This document shows, in pieces, positions 1 through 14,700 of a DNA stretch of 64,000 bases. The notes beneath the pieces are model-generated. The model was not told the DNA's origin and made no database searches. It worked only from the letters and a program-made list of their open reading frames with translations. Position numbers and translations under genes: made by a program. How positions within the stretch are numbered: the first letter of the stretch is position 1; each line of letters begins with the position of its first letter. Source of the stretch: Lichtheimia corymbifera B2541 (Eukaryota > Mucoromycota > Mucoromycetes > Mucorales > Lichtheimiaceae); assembly GCA_000697475.1 (NCBI GenBank), contig JNEU01001023.1:50283-114282 (forward strand). The letters are read 5' to 3'.

Positions 1-1355
1 GTAAATATGTTGATGTCGAGTTGCTGCAGATGCAAAGCGATTGGGGCGATTCCTTTTCTGTTTGAGCATAGTCGGTCGGTATCAAGAAGTGGAGAACACG
101 AGAAAGGAACGCGAAACGCGCGACGTGACATTGCTTTCATTTCTGTGCCGCTCACACCACCACGGCCGCGTTTCAACATCAGCCTGCCAACCTCATTGGG
201 TAGCACGCTCACTCAACACTGTGCCTTATAAGAGCGTATTGTAAATGGTATCATGCATAGATGAGCATGTCTTATTACCTAAATACAGTTCCCAATAAAG
301 CCCAGAGATTCTAAACAACCGAGGAATTGCCGTGTGTATCAGATTGTTCTTATAGTAGGAGCAGCAAATGAGTTCTATCCAAACATGCCCAGTTGTTATT
401 GTTTTTTTTTAATGCGGATACCGGGAAATTCACACAAGAAAAAAGGTCGTTTTGATGGTTGCTATGAAACCAATCGTGCATAAAGTGTCAGGTTAAATAA
501 ACGGTTACATGCCCAGACGAAATATTGATACGTTGGGCTGATTTTTATGCATCTATTACATTACGCCAATACTGCCTGAGATAGGATTGCATAGCACAAA
601 GACATAACATTACAGCTGCTACAACATCATGTTGAATAACCATATGGACAATCAGCGGTCTTGGTTGAAAAGCTTATTCAATATCGATCAAGAAGCAGCA
701 GCAGCAGCAGCAGCAGCACAATGATGAAGCTGCTCCATTGTACTCAATACAAGGTCCGGTGACACCTGATCCGTTTCATGCAGATAACAGAAAAAGGATA
801 CCAACAACACACATGCATGCCAAGACATTTGATTACCTCTCCCCCAAACGCTTTTGTTTATAAACATGCCGATCAAAGGTGTGATTTATTATTGATGATG
901 GTTACACGCACAACGATACCTGTGTGCTAAACGGCGAGAAGCCAAATGTGTATATAATACATGTGTATGTGATATATGTAATCAGATGAAGGGGAAGATG
1001 AAAATGATGAGCGGAAAAGGAAGCACCCAGAATTGTGTTGCAAACCCTTAAAATTGCCAAGAGAGAGAAGCTGGAGAGGGAGGGGATGATGTTGTTGTTG
1101 TTGGTGTGGAATCCCAAGACCTTGTTTTAGATAAGGAAGGACACATGCGTGATATCCAACTCGATTGGATGGCGGTTTAAAGGTAACAAGTCGTATAATA
1201 TCTGCATCAAGGGGTGACGGAATGGCGAAAAAAAAGGGGGGAACCAAGTTGAGTTGAGGAGTTGCGTGATGTGGGAGAATAAGTGTGATTTTTTTAGTCC
1301 ATGAAAGGATAATTATCCCAGAATGGGAAAAAAAAGAGAGAGGCAGCTCCCCCCG
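1..1355. other. Intergenic, no gene recognised
   Basis: Only short overlapping ORFs with no recognisable protein pattern are present. The stretch is A/T-rich and holds one AGC/CAG trinucleotide run near 694-718. It lies downstream of the minus-strand gene ending at 1356, so its right end may hold that gene's 3' untranslated region. Confidence 0.6.
690..719. repeat. AGC/CAG trinucleotide microsatellite
   Basis: About eight to nine tandem AGC units are read directly. It sits outside any convincing gene model, so it is probably a non-coding microsatellite. Read on the minus strand it would give alanine codons at the end of a short ORF, which I do not believe is a gene. Confidence 0.85.
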
Positions 1356-1736
1356 TCATCGCCATGCGCGCAGCGCAAGGTGAATCACAGCGGATTGAAA
1401 ACTTCGATGCCGGTTATTGTTGGTGTTGCGTACAAGAGCCTTATCATTATCATCCTTTTCATCAATGAAAAAGAGTTGACCAAGTACAGGACGTGCAGTG
1501 TTCTCGGTTGCAGGTGATCTGTCATATTCGGATGGGCTGTGGGTATAATACACATCCTCCACAAGTTCAAAGCGTACGGATTTGCTCGACTTGCTGGATG
1601 CTTCCGATTTACGTGAAGAGGTTGATTTTTGTCGTTTCAAATGCATGGATCGTACTTGTGATGAGAACCGACGCCATTGTCGCACGGCGAATGAAGAAGG
1701 AGTCACCGTTGTCGTCGTGGTCAAGACCGTGTGCAT
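1356..1736 (-). CDS. Small fungal protein with a PP1-type KSVRF motif
   Basis: Single-exon model of 126 residues. The frame stays open upstream to 1874, but that part is a pyrimidine-rich leader (phenylalanine/serine-rich if translated), so I start at the ATG at 1734-1736. The N-terminal third is Thr/Ser/Arg-rich. About halfway along is a basic Ser/Lys-rich stretch followed by KSVRF, and then VYYTHSPSEYDRSP. KSVRF fits the RVxF docking motif used by regulators of protein phosphatase 1. A similar Tyr-Tyr-Thr ... Glu-Tyr-Asp-Arg string is, to my recollection, recurrent in short fungal proteins of unknown function. There is no signal peptide, membrane segment or enzyme motif. The PP1 link is inferred from the motif alone. 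Confidence 0.6.
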   Translation of the reverse strand: MHTVLTTTTTVTPSSFAVRQWRRFSSQVRSMHLKRQKSTSSRKSEASSKSSKSVRFELVEDVYYTHSPSEYDRSPATENTARPVLGQLFFIDEKDDNDKALVRNTNNNRHRSFQSAVIHLALRAWR

Positions 1737-3846
1737 GGATGTGTGTATATATATTGTGTACAAAGAAAAGCAAAAAGTGCAGTACGCGTGCAAGTACGTA
1801 TGAAGATAATGATCAAATGTTAAAGAGCAAAGAGAAGAGAAGAAGAAAAAAAGAGAAAAAGAGAGGAGTTTCATACACAGAATTTAACTTTGACGCTGGT
1901 GCTGCTGCTGCTGCTTCATGCAGCTTTATGATCATCCCATCTGGTTCCAACACTGTTATGATTACGAAAAATAATGCCCGAGCATGACCGACCGAATGTG
2001 GGGGTTTTAGTAGGGTTTGTTGTTGTAGGATTGGAATTGGGGCCACGCTTTGTGTACTAGAAGGTCTTGGCGGTTAAGGGCGGATTATCAACACTCAAGG
2101 GGATGATAAATGTACCTGATTGACACAAAAGGAATCCCCCCAACAAGCCCTAGAATTATTTTTTATACATATTGCACACCGCACACACGCACATATGCTC
2201 TATTACTGGTGCTCGCACGTATCCATCATCGTCACGACCTCCTCATCTTTATCACATCAAAACATTCTCTCCCCACAAAAGGGATTTTCGCACCATGAAA
2301 TTCCTCTTGGCAGGGATGTAAGGATGATGGTTGTCGTGCAATTCTATTATACATCAGCAGAGGCTATCACATCACCTGATATTTTGATTGCTGTTATTAT
2401 TGGGTTACAAACAAATTGTGCCCGTGCGCACACAACATACCAGAACGGCCTTTGCACACACACAGCGCATGACAGATCATACAACGTATGCACATACTTG
2501 ACTTGGTGCATCTTGAATTAGCATGAAGGTATGCAACAGTAAGGCACGGTCGATGTAAGGAGGCTACTTGCAGCATTAATTCACGACTTGAATATCGTCG
2601 TTAAGCCGTTTCATCTTACAGACATCAAGGATATATCATCCAGATGATGAAATCGACATACATCATTGTCATTATTCCCATGATTGATCCGATGAATGAG
2701 GAGAAGGCGGACATGATAATGTGCAGGTTGTCAGCACTCTTTGAAAGAATGGGTTCCTTGATCCTCACATAAAGCTCCCGCATATTGACTTCTCCGTGCT
2801 GTAGGATTAAGTATGTTATACGTACCGAGAATGATCTGATGTGTCCTTTCAAGCAATAATGGTGTGATATTAATATCATCTACTGCATCACCCAAAAGCA
2901 GAACAATGACAACAAACTTGATTACAAACACACGTTGTGATCTATATATGTGACATTGTCAACTTAAGCCCTCAACGTGATGGGATAATCACCCCTTGAA
3001 GCACATACACATACAGTGACGCGAGTCAAACCCTGTCTTCCTCTTCTTGTCTCCCTTAGGGATTATCCTTTGCTCGGAGGTTGACGTTGGAACAAATATC
3101 AACACCGCGTGTGTAGGCTTGGAGGGAAGGGACTATTTGCAGGATCTCTCCTTACCAGGGTTCATTCATATCACACAAAGAAGAAGATGGATTCATTGTA
3201 GTAGTAGTGGTGGTGGTCTTATCGATCTTTCATTGCACAGTGGTGATTTTCCTAATCTTACAAGTAGCAATCTTGTTGTTGGTATGTATGGATGCTATAA
3301 CCCGTTTATTATGAATAACCATATTAGGCTATCTAAAGGAGGAGCAATGATTGTAAGCAATACATGGCTGTATGTATTATATCAGGCTAATTCTTTGGTC
3401 AGCAAATCCTTTGTCACACAAACTTTTTAGTTGTAGCGAGATAAGGCGTTACTGTTTCATGCAAATAGTAGTAGTAGTAATATTAGAATGCGAGAAGGCC
3501 ACATGTTGGTGCTAGTTGAAGGGTAGTAATCCAAGAACCTGGGATGCCATGTGTAAAATGTACAAGATCATCTTGATTACTCATCCTATTGTGAACAGCC
3601 CGATCACTCAGCCCAATGAAGTGATGATGTTATCATCCAAGTAGTAGTCTTTAAAGCGATTATAGAGTATTCGGTCATTGTGACTGCAACGTTATGGGGG
3701 AATGCTTTATTCAAAGACACCTTTGTGAATTGGATATGATGCCGGGCGTGTGTGTCTCTCTCTTTCTTTCCTTTTTCTCTCTCTCTGCTTTCGTTGTTGG
3801 TTTCAACATATCTGTTTCCACTGTATTTGTCATCCCTTGATTCAGC
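1737..3846. other. Intergenic, no gene recognised
   Basis: About 2.1 kb without a convincing coding pattern. It begins with the pyrimidine-rich leader (on the minus strand) of the small gene ending at 1356 and finishes with the CT-rich leader of the gene starting at 3847. ORFs such as those at 2120-2521 and 3047-3430 have no recognisable motif and no splice continuation that I could find. Confidence 0.55.
3748..3795 (+). promoter_or_regulatory. Pyrimidine-rich leader of the BAG6-like gene
   Basis: A run of CT dinucleotides and T-rich sequence lies about 50-100 bp before the ATG at 3847. Similar tracts precede the starts at 14072, 17758 and 21461. Such tracts are typical of fungal core promoters and 5' leaders near transcription starts; that role here is inferred from position. 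Confidence 0.45.
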
Positions 3847-5763
3847 ATGGCTTCCGAAAGCAACCATTCACCCGACCCACCAGAAAATGCAGCAAACTCA
3901 TCGTCAACTGCAACTCGTTCTCTATCGATGGTGCTAAGCATAAAGACTTTGGAACAGCAAACAAAGCCTGTCACTATATCCCGAGATGCTTCGGTCCTTG
4001 ACCTAAAACATGCCGTGCAAGGTGTCTTCCAAATCGAATCCAATCGTCAACGACTTATCTTCCAAGGCAAAATGATGAAGGACGGTCAAAACTTGGCAGA
4101 GTACGGTATGTTTCTCCTCATCTATACCCAATCCCTTTGGTCATGCGAGTGGGGGTGCCAGCAATATGGAGGTGGTGGGATACTGCGGCAATGGGGGCGG
4201 GCACACACATTACATATATTGTATGACAAAGAATACTTATGCATGGACGGATTATAGCCAATCTCGATACAGGCAAGGTGGTTCATTTAGTAGTGCGTCC
4301 TCCAGGTGTACAGGCTAATCCACAAAATGGTAATTGATGGGGGAGAGTTCCATTATGAACGAGAACATATTGATTGATTGTGGTCCATTAGATGAGCCTC
4401 GTCCACAAACCAACAATCGACGTACTTACTCACGCGGTATGCCACGATTTCCATTTATGAGTGGTGGTTTCCCTATGATGGAAGGATACACATTCATCAC
4501 TCTGGATGTCGGTGATCGGACCAACCCCGTAAGTGATTCTTTATTCTCTTTGTATAATCAATACTAATGCATCGTAGTTATCTTCATTGATGGAAGGTTT
4601 GACTGGACCACTTAGTGCATTACGTGCCACCAGAGACAGCACTGTAAGTGTGTGTGAGACGATTATGGGAAAGAACAGTACTAACTACCTTATACAGACT
4701 TCCACATCAGCTACCAATAGCACCTCAAACCGTAACCGGGATACGACGCCATCAACCACTGCATTTTCAACCACACTTCCTAGACCACAATTCGAACATC
4801 AACATCTTGGATCAAGAAGTTCTTCTGACCTCGGCTCCAATAATACAACAGAGAATCGATCATCATCAACAACAACACCTAATACCCAATTTCCGGTAAG
4901 TTGTGATGAGGTTTTTGGTGCAATGATGCAAGGTTGCTAATATGATTTGGGTTAGGCTTCGGTTGAAGTGCGATTAATGCGAACCATGGGATGTATGCGA
5001 AACGTGAGAACGATCCTGGATACTCCAACCAATCAAAGTAAGTGGAATGGTTAAATTGTGTATGGGGTGCTCTTATTAATGTTGATGCATTTCAGGTATC
5101 TCGGGCATTGCAACAACATCCAGCACATCACCTGAAGTGGCTAATGAAATACGAGCAAGACTTCGAGGGAATGGCAATAGTCAAACAGCAGCTGTGGGAT
5201 TGGTATTAGACGAGCTGGCAACATTAATGACGGACGTCATTCCCCGACTACGAGAGATGTCGAATGCTTTACGAGCTGGTGATCGTGTGGCTAATAGCGA
5301 AGTAAGCTTTTTTCTTGGGGGTGGGGTGGTTAATAATTGTACGATTACTTACATGTGGTTGTTATAGGAAAATATGAACTTGTACCGACGTGTATTACGC
5401 ACTGCACGCATTATCCAGGGAATGAGCTTGATATATCATTTCTTGGGATCCGTTTTGGCTGCTGCTGATATCAGTCCTCGTCGTACACGAACCAGAACAT
5501 CGTCGTCTACAACAGCACAACCTGCTCGTTCTGATACAACTGCCAACCAACAAGCTAACACCAATACACCAACACCCTCTAATACGGACACTACGACTAC
5601 TACATCTACCAGCATAGACCATGAAGGGGAACCCCAACAAGAAGCTCGAGGTGTCAAACGCAAGAATGAAGAGGATCACCATAGCAGCGCAGATGTCGGG
5701 GAAGGATCATCATCGTCTGATTCACAAGAAAAGAAAGGCAAAGCTCAGAAAGAAAGCGATTAA
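3847..5763 (+). CDS. Ubiquitin-like domain protein, BAG6/Scythe-like
   Basis: Eight exons: 3847-4105, 4258-4329, 4392-4528, 4578-4643, 4698-4895, 4956-5037, 5096-5301 and 5368-5763, giving 471 residues; all phases close. Residues about 25-110 form a ubiquitin-like fold: LSIKTLEQ, VTISRDASVLDLKHAV, RLIFQGKMMKDGQ and, across the first intron, ANLDTGKVVHLVVRPPG. The middle is Ser/Thr/Asn-rich and disordered. A helical block near residues 275-375 (LDELATLMTDVIPRLREM, then LRTARIIQGMSLIYHFLG) looks like the central helical region of BAG6-type chaperones. The tail is Thr/Ser/Gln-rich and ends in a charged Lys/Glu segment. BAG6 holds hydrophobic proteins for ER insertion or proteasomal disposal. The ubiquitin-like domain is clear; the BAG6 assignment is inferred from the layout, and another shuttle-type UBL protein is possible. 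Confidence 0.7.
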
Positions 5764-8700
5764 ACCCATTATACCTTGTACATTGGAATAAAGACACATC
5801 ATCACCATCATGTAAATGCAATTTATTTATTTATTAAATTATCTTCGTCTATGGTACGAATCATCTCTTGAACGTTTCCTATCGTCATAACGTCTTCGAT
5901 CATCTCGATCACGTGAATGTCTTTTTCTATCATCATCATCGTAATCCCGTTCCCTCTTGCTACGAAAAGCCTCGCCAAGATGATTTTGTTTCCCTTTACG
6001 CTTTTCACGTTCTTGTTGATCGGCCTCGGCTTTACGTGCTCTTGGATCAATCACCAGATAGTCATCCACCGTTTCACTACGTTGCATCAAATCTTTGCCC
6101 TTGCGGTCCTTGTCAAAAACAAGCTTGTGAGACATCCATCCTTCGTCAGTTTCCTCCTCGGCATCATCCTGGGTAGTGTCATAGCATGATTCACAATTGG
6201 GTACTAAATGCAGCTTGCATGGAGGTCGCTCTGGTTTCTTTGCTGCTGCAGTCTCAGGTTCTGCAGTTGACAACTTTTTCTGGAATGCAAGCAACTTGGA
6301 AAAGGTCTATTGAACATGCTTTAGAGAATTGTCCACCACCACCATCATCATCTTCATGTCAACTTACATCATCCACATCCTTCTTTTTCCTCTCCTTGAC
6401 ACCGCCAACCTTTGCAACACCACGCCGAGCATACTTTTGACGTTGTTGTTCAATCAATGAAAGCTTCATTTTCTTCCCAGTATCTCGTTCTTCCCATCGT
6501 CCCTCGATTTCATCTCGTCGATCCCGTTCCATTTTACGAATATCTTGCTTAAGCTTCTCGTATTCGGACAAAGGCTCTGATCTAAGTAAATGCCCATTAA
6601 AACATCATCTTACATACACGTATCCCAGATCGCTTACTTTGATGACTGTTGCTGTTCTTCTTGATGGACTGGTTTCTCTTCTTTGTGCTTCTTTTTGGGC
6701 GGTTCCTCGGAAATGGGTTGCTCGGGCTGACGCTTCTCAGGTTGCATGGTTGTCGTAGACTTGCTATCCTTTTCCTCCTTCGGCACAGGCACCTTCTCTT
6801 CTTTTGGCACAGGCACAGCTTTATCCTCTGGGAGAAAATCATACGCACTCTTCTTTTTGGTCTTTTTTGGTCCTTCCTCAGGCTCCATTTCAGCTGCTTC
6901 TTCACCAAACGATAGCAAATTCAATTTCCTAACCATGCCATTAGCCATCCTCCTTGCGATAAATAAACATATGACACTCACTTTTTCTCTTTTTTCTTTT
7001 TCTTTTTGGCTTGTTCTTCAGCAGCAGCCTTTTCCATTTCTCGTGCACGTGCCAATTTCTTTTCTCGTTCGGTAATGCGTGGTACGATATCATCAAATGG
7101 GTTGAGAACGATCTCAGTTGTCTTGACCTTGGGTGGGTAAAGCGGTCTCTCGTTGACATCCACTTCCATCTCACCCATTTGAATAACGTTGTATACAGTG
7201 TCACCAACAACCTAAACAAGCATTGCTCATAAGATAAAAGGATCATGTTTCTATCATCATCTCCAATTTACGTACGCGTCCAAACAGTGTATGGGTCTTG
7301 TCAAGCTCGTCAGCACGGTCCAAAGTAAAGAAAAACTGGCTACCAGCCGTACCTTCGCCCGTATTCGCCATACCAACTAAACCACGTCGGTTGAATCGCA
7401 AGCGGGAGTGGTATTCGTTGGGGAACTCGTCCTCGTCCTCATAGATCGATTCGCCACCTTACACAAAGCTTTAGTCAATGGACACACAAATGACTGATGC
7501 TGCTATTACCTTGACCGGTACCAGTGGGATCGCCTCCTTGTACAATGAATCCGGGGACAATACGGTGGAAAATAGTATTATCATAGTATCCTTCCATGCA
7601 CAATTGGATAAAGTTGCGACATGTCTTTGGCGTCTCCTTGCCCCATAGCTCAATCTCAATGTCACCAGCTGTAGTATGCAGAATGACCTTGCCGCTGATC
7701 GAGATTGGTGAGTCGTTGAATAAAGCGTTCAATCGAAAAATAAGCTTACTTTGTGTGTGGCTCAAGTGTGTATACACTAGACATGTGTGTGGAAAAGAGG
7801 AGAGATTAAAGAAATGACAGCAGGAACTGCAGCTGCTGGATACATTAGCACCGCTTCGTTTTCGGTAGTGACACAGTGCATGGTTTCTGGTATCCATGGA
7901 TACGCAAAGTTGACCAGCTATATTATCTCGCTAAATATGCACGTAGATGATTGCATAATATGAGTACTCTTAATTCATTGATGGTCATCTACATCGATGC
8001 TCGGACCTGGCACTCCTCCTTTATTATGTTTCGATGTACTTGTTGAATGGGCCAGCAGTTGGGAATGGAAAGTTGCATGTCGAAGAGACAACAAGCTGGG
8101 AGTAGAAGAACTGGAAATTGCATCTGTAAACTTATCTATGAACACTATAAAAATGCATCAATCATAATGGCTTCGCTCATCTCGAATTCAACACTTGGTC
8201 AGAAGACGCTCTCAGGATCGCTGATCAACTTTTCTATAATAAAGACCACATGCTTCATTGTGCAATTTTTCAGTAGGAGGGGGTAAATGTAGGAGCTTCA
8301 CGTAATGTTGGCATAGGGTTTACGGGCTGATGTACTCGTTGTATGCCCGTAGCTCAGTCAAATCAGCTCGGATCAAAACAATTGAATCATGGAAATAAAT
8401 GTCTGGAGCAGGAGCTATGTTCCCATGCCGTGGATCGGGCAACAATGTTGATTATGAGGAAGGGGTTTAGCTGACAATACGTGGCAATACATGGCTGCAC
8501 CTAAATAATCGATAAAGTAATCATACATTGACCGTTCTTGTCCTGCAAAATGAGCTGGTTTACACACAGAAGTCCTTCTGCATCTTTAGCTCTATCAGAG
8601 GCTAGCTACTTGACAATGAACAAAGACCACTTGTCAAATAGCATACATATTGCGGGATCTGGGATTGGCCATCACGATCGTGAAACCTGCACACAAGGTG

Positions 8701-11700
8701 CACCCGACCCCGACCAGCAACTTTGTTCTATCAAAGTCTCCACGTTTCATTGTGAAGTTTAGAGATACAGCTATCTATAGGTTTTTACTATGCTGTAAGC
8801 CTAATCGCATATGTAAGGTGGACTTTGTTCGTTGTCGATCAGCTAGACCCTGATAGAGCCAATGATGCAGATGGTCGGCGTTGTGTGTAACCTGGATGGT
8901 TTTGCATGATCGAAAGGCCAATGTATGATACTTTTATGCATTTTATAGGAAGAATCATGCATTGGCAGCTAACATATACTTTTTCTCATTCCCAGATTTT
9001 TCTAGATCCACTGCATGCGAACGATGCTCTTGCTCCAGATAATTACTTCCATCATTAAACTTTGTTGATCCGAGATAATTTGACTGAACTACGGCTAAAA
9101 TGAGTGTATGGCAGTTGGGGTAGATAGTGTATGCTGCATGTATGGGCTGATATGCTCTTTATTTGAGCGTAACTCGGTCAAATCAGCTCGGATCAAGAAA
9201 GTTGAATCATGGAGATAAATGTCTGGAGCAGGCGCATCGTCTCCATCATGTGGATTGGGCAAAAGCTGGGAATGAGAAAAAGTACATGTTAGCTGCCAAT
9301 ATATGCATTGGAAATGACGGTTGCGTACCTGCCATGCATTGTCCCTGAAGTGCTGACTTTTTTTTAGTTCAGGTACACAAACACGCCTCTCTGCATCTTT
9401 GGCTCTATTACGGTCTAGCTACTTGACAATCAACAAAAACCACTTGCCATATAGCATCACGCTTACATCATATGTAAAACATAAAGTTGCCTGTATCTCT
9501 AAACTTTACAATGAAGCGTGGGGTCTTCAATCGAACAAAGTTGCTCGTCAGGGTGAAGCGCACCTTGGGTGCAAGTTTCACGATCAGGCTCGCTGATCCT
9601 AGATTTCGCAATGTCATCACCAGCCTCGTCGAAAAAAGAAATTCGAGAGGTCGACCAGATCGACTTTGGCTGGTGGTGACATTGGGTGAATCTGAGAATG
9701 GCCACGACGATCGTGAAACTTGCACCCAAGGTGCGCTTCACCCTGACGAGCAACTTTGTTCGATTGAAGACCCCACGTTTCATTGTAGAATTTTTAGTTA
9801 TGGGCATCTTTATGTTTTACATATGGTGTAAGCGTGGTGCTATATGGCAAATGGTCTTTGCTCATTGTCAAGTAGGTATACCCTGATAGAGCCGAAGATG
9901 CGCAGGGGCGTGCTTGTGCAACACACCTCATTTGCATGATACTTCATAATGAACAAACACTACTTGTCATATAGCATCATGGTTTTAGCATATGTAAAAG
10001 CGTAAAAGTGCCTGCATCTAGGATCGGCAAGCTTGATCGTGAAACATGATTGACAAGGTGCGCTCCACCATGACGAGCAATATTGTTCTATGAAAGAGCC
10101 CATGTTTCATTGTAAAGTTTAGAGATAAATGCACTTTTATGTTTATACATATACTGAAAGCATGATGCTATATGACAAGTGATGTTTGTTCATTATGAAG
10201 TATCATGCAAATGAGCTGTGCTACACATGCACGGCCCTGTGCATCTTCCGCTCTATCAGAGTCGAGCTACTTATAATGAACAAACATCACTTGTCATATA
10301 GCATCATGCTTTTCAGCATATGTAAAAACGTGAAAGTGCATTTATCTCAAAACTTTACAATCAAACATGGGCTCTTTCATAGAGCAATATTGCTCGTCGT
10401 GGTGGAGCGCACCTTGTCAATCATGTTTCACAATCACGCTTGCCGATCCTAGATGCAGGCACTTTTACGCTTTTATATATGTTGAAACCATGATGCTATA
10501 TGACAAGTGGTGTTTGTTCATTGTGAAGTATCATGCAAATGAGGTGTGTTGCACAAGCACGCCCCTGCGCAACTTCCGCTCTATTAGGGTCAAGACACTT
10601 CGCCATGAACAAAGACCACTTCTCATATAGCATCACGCTTACAGCATATGTAAAACATAAAGCTGCCTGTATCTCTAAACTTTACAAGGAAAGGTGGGGT
10701 CGTCAATCGAACAAAGTTGCTCGTTGGGGTCCAGCGCACCTTGTGTGCAACTTTGATCTATTGAAGACCCCACGCTTTATTGTAAGGTTGTGTGGTACTG
10801 CCACCTTTATGTTTTACATATGCTGAAAACATAATCCTATATGTTAGGTGGTCCGTATTCATCGTCAATCGTCCTGACCTCATTTTTAGTAGTGATGATG
10901 CAAGAGGTAGTGCCTGTGTAACGCGCAGCCGAGAGTTAGAGCGAATATGATCAACACTATTGGTCTGTTGTGCATGATGGATGCTTCTCCGGTACCCCTA
11001 TAGCAAGGGATCCGGCTATGATAGCCCGTGTGGAATGGTTCGTCGTTGTATAAGGTTGCATAATATGGCGTTTATAGAGTTGCATGGTATGTACATGTAT
11101 TCGCGCCAGTCATTGAATGAATTAAGCTGTATTTCCCCTTTCTTTCAATCCAAGTGATTCACACTTGCACATACAAGCTAATAGCCGATACCCTAATGAA
11201 TAATATGTTCATCCAACTCGATCATTCAATGAAAGTCTAATAATAGCGCATTGTAGTGTGGGTGTTTATGAGTAAATATGATACATAACAGGAACAACAT
11301 TGCAAATACAATATGGTATGGGAGGTGAATCACATAACAGAGGAAGCAGGGAAGAATGTGTGTCATTGTATTCTTGGTTGCTGTGGTTATCGACATCCCC
11401 CATCCATGATTGCACAATAACTGCTGCATGCATTAACTCGAGCACTCCAATATCGTCCATGGCTGTAAACACCTTTCGTCAATTCTATCTCATCCACCCG
11501 TACCCACGTGATATGATTCATGATCCCTGCTAACAACGCGACAAGTAATCATCATGATCCTCATTTGAATGCATGCATCCACCACTACCATTCCAAATCC
11601 AATTGGTATGCTGGCAAAGGAGCCCCAGAGGCTGGTGCTGATATGCTTTCCATTTCCATTTTGTTGGTCATTTTCCATCGCAGCTCAACCAGCTGAAGCT

Positions 11701-14700
11701 TGCTTGTATTGCGGCGTAGTTGATGGGTAATATGGTGTCATCCAAATAGACATCACGTCCTGAATGGGCCAAAGAAACCAAAACACTCAATACACCCTAT
11801 TCCTTCCATCTCATGTACCAGCACAATGCAGTACATGGTCCCGCGGTGATTGTTGTCATTGCATGGTTATCATGCCTTACATAATCGGGGGATATAACAA
11901 ATCACGCCACAGAGAAAATATTCGATTGGGATACATCGTCAATGATGACGCTTACTCGGCGAATAGGAGTTTCGAAGATGGCTTGGTATAGGAAAATATG
12001 ACTTCGTGCTCGGATCAACGGTGCACAGATCTCGAGCAATGGCAAAATGACCGCCGGCTGAGATTCATCTTTGGACCAGGAGCACAGTATAATGACTGGA
12101 ATGGCGTTTGTAAAAGTAGGCCATATAGCAGATGACAGGTACATATTCCTTTGAAGGTATAGGCCATATCAGGTAAAGATATAGATGATATAACGATGGT
12201 ACCACGTGATGCAAATTGACATAATATGATTGTGTGGTGGCTGCAAAGCTGAAAGATTCAGGTGGTTGTTCCACGTGGAAAGATCTTTGCGCCTACCCGC
12301 CATATCCCGCCACGAGTATACTATATGTATTCATTGCTTTGTTGATATGGTACACGCATTTCTATCAGACAATGTGTAATTCTGGTTATCAAAACGTCGG
12401 AAACCAAGCGATCCCGGCAAAGATGTACACTTAAGATTGTCGTGTGTACGTGTGCATGTGCCACAGCGAGCAAAAGGAATGAGGAGAAAAATGGTAGCAG
12501 GCTGGGAACGCCGCATTACCAAATCAGTCGCACCTTTAACACCCCTCCGAGAGATATGAACATCTGATAGCTAGTTTCAGCAAGCAACAAAATGGCTGGG
12601 TGTGTAATAATTGATGCTGTACTTGTGTTTTCAGAAGCAGTAATGTAGGTGTACATGTAGAGTGTAGAGCTTTTCCGAATGAATCACTCATTGACGTAAC
12701 GACCATTGGTTCCAGATACTGGGATTTAGGAATCCATAGGATCCTTTCCTCGCTTGTTCGCATATACGACCGATAGACCGCTTAGCAAGGTTGGTAGTTT
12801 TGGTTTCATTGATGCTGGATCGTTCAAGGTTGTCAAAAACAATGAACCTATGACAAAAAATGAGTATCACTTATACGAAACCGCCTCATGTTTTAACCTT
12901 CAGTCCTCACTTTTCGGGCTTATACGGAGCAAATCGGGTTGCTGGATGTGCCTCCGAGGAAAAAAAAGCACCAAAAAAATGAAGGTGTGTGAGTGTGGAG
13001 GTTGAGTGCGGCAGGATAGCTTCAAGATGAATGAAGATGTGAAATGTGAATGGTATTGATATGTGCCATATTGGGTGTACGGCAGGTAGTTGGGTGGTGA
13101 TTGCCGTGTGAAAAATCATTCTTGTGGCTGTGGATATGAAGAACGAAATCAATCATCTCTCCGATCATGCGGGGTGCACAAATGTGAGGAGATAGGCAAA
13201 ATGGGTGTTACTAAGCAAGGTCCCTTTGGTCCCTACGACCTCACCCAAATATGTAAATGGGAATTTGCTTAGCATTCCCGCCCAATCCCCTGTTAGATTT
13301 CTCCCATCGGCAACACCATACCCAACATACCCAATTCCCATCATCTATCCTCATACAGATATTTCAAAATGCACATGCACAGATGCGTGGAAATATTCCT
13401 CACATGCCACTTTCCGTCATTCACGGCTTGTGTGTAAAGTAACCAGCCTTTCTTCGTTACGTAATGGAAAGAATCTTGCACACTATATTCACAGACACGG
13501 GGACCCTGGCGACCCTACTTGCTCAAAACATCGGGTTTTATATGATACACCTGTGATCAGGTCACCTTTTCCTCTAAAGATTTCCTTGATTGTAATATCG
13601 TGCACGCTGTATCCCAACCAATTAAGGAAGAACTGCTCAATGCTGATACACCACAAAGGTGTGGGAAATGAAAGACTGCATAATCCAACCATAATGTGAT
13701 ATCTTCATGCAGCGTTTAGTATATTGACATCAAGCCAAACTAACCGAAGCTGATCTATTCCAAACGCTCAAAAATGGGCACAAACGGCGGTAAGGGGAAG
13801 AGGCGGGGAAGCAATGCATGTGATTACCCGATAAAAAGTAGTGCGGGGTAAATGTGTGTGTGTGGAGCATCTTGGGGATATAGGTCCCACTTTTACAAGG
13901 TGCACTAATGATTGGATACCATCACTCATTCTGTGTTATCTCACAAAAATAGCAGATTGGTCACTTTCATCATAACAGACCTGTCTTTCCACCTTTCTTT
14001 CTCTTCTCTTCCCCGCTTCTTTTTCTTCTCCTCTCAAACCCATACACTTTCACCCCTCTCTTTTCCACGCGATGTCCACTGAAAGCACATTTCCATCACC
14101 CGAGTCAAGCAGGTCAATGTCACGAGGCACATCATCAGGCACACTTGAAGGCATCTTGCAGCAATATAGCCAAAAGCCTGAATTACTTGAGCTTATCCTT
14201 ATGAGCAAAGTGCAAGAAGATCGTCGTAGAGCTGAAGAGGCTAAGCTGCGAAGTAAAGAGATTGATTATATATTGCAACGAGATCGAGACAGAGAGCAGG
14301 CATCATCATCGTCATCGTATCAACATCGCCATTCGTTGCCATCACTTCTTTCGATTATGGATCCATCCAAGTTGAGTTCTTCTCCTCCATTGACGAACTC
14401 GTCGTTGGGTTCACCCAGATCGGTTCCCGAACCCGATCGCAGCTATCCATCTTCCGCGGAATCGTTTAGTAATAAAGATGCACCTCCACAACCACCACCA
14501 TCATCACAACAACAACAGCGAGAATCACCATCCATCAGCTATCATTCGACTCTTTTACATCCTACCATTGTTCATCAACAACATCAAGCATCACCTCCAT
14601 CATCAACTGCAAATCATCAGCAGCAACGATCACCGCTTTTATTGCCATCATTGATGGATAGTTACCCACACCATTCACATCAGCAACGCCGGTCGTCTTT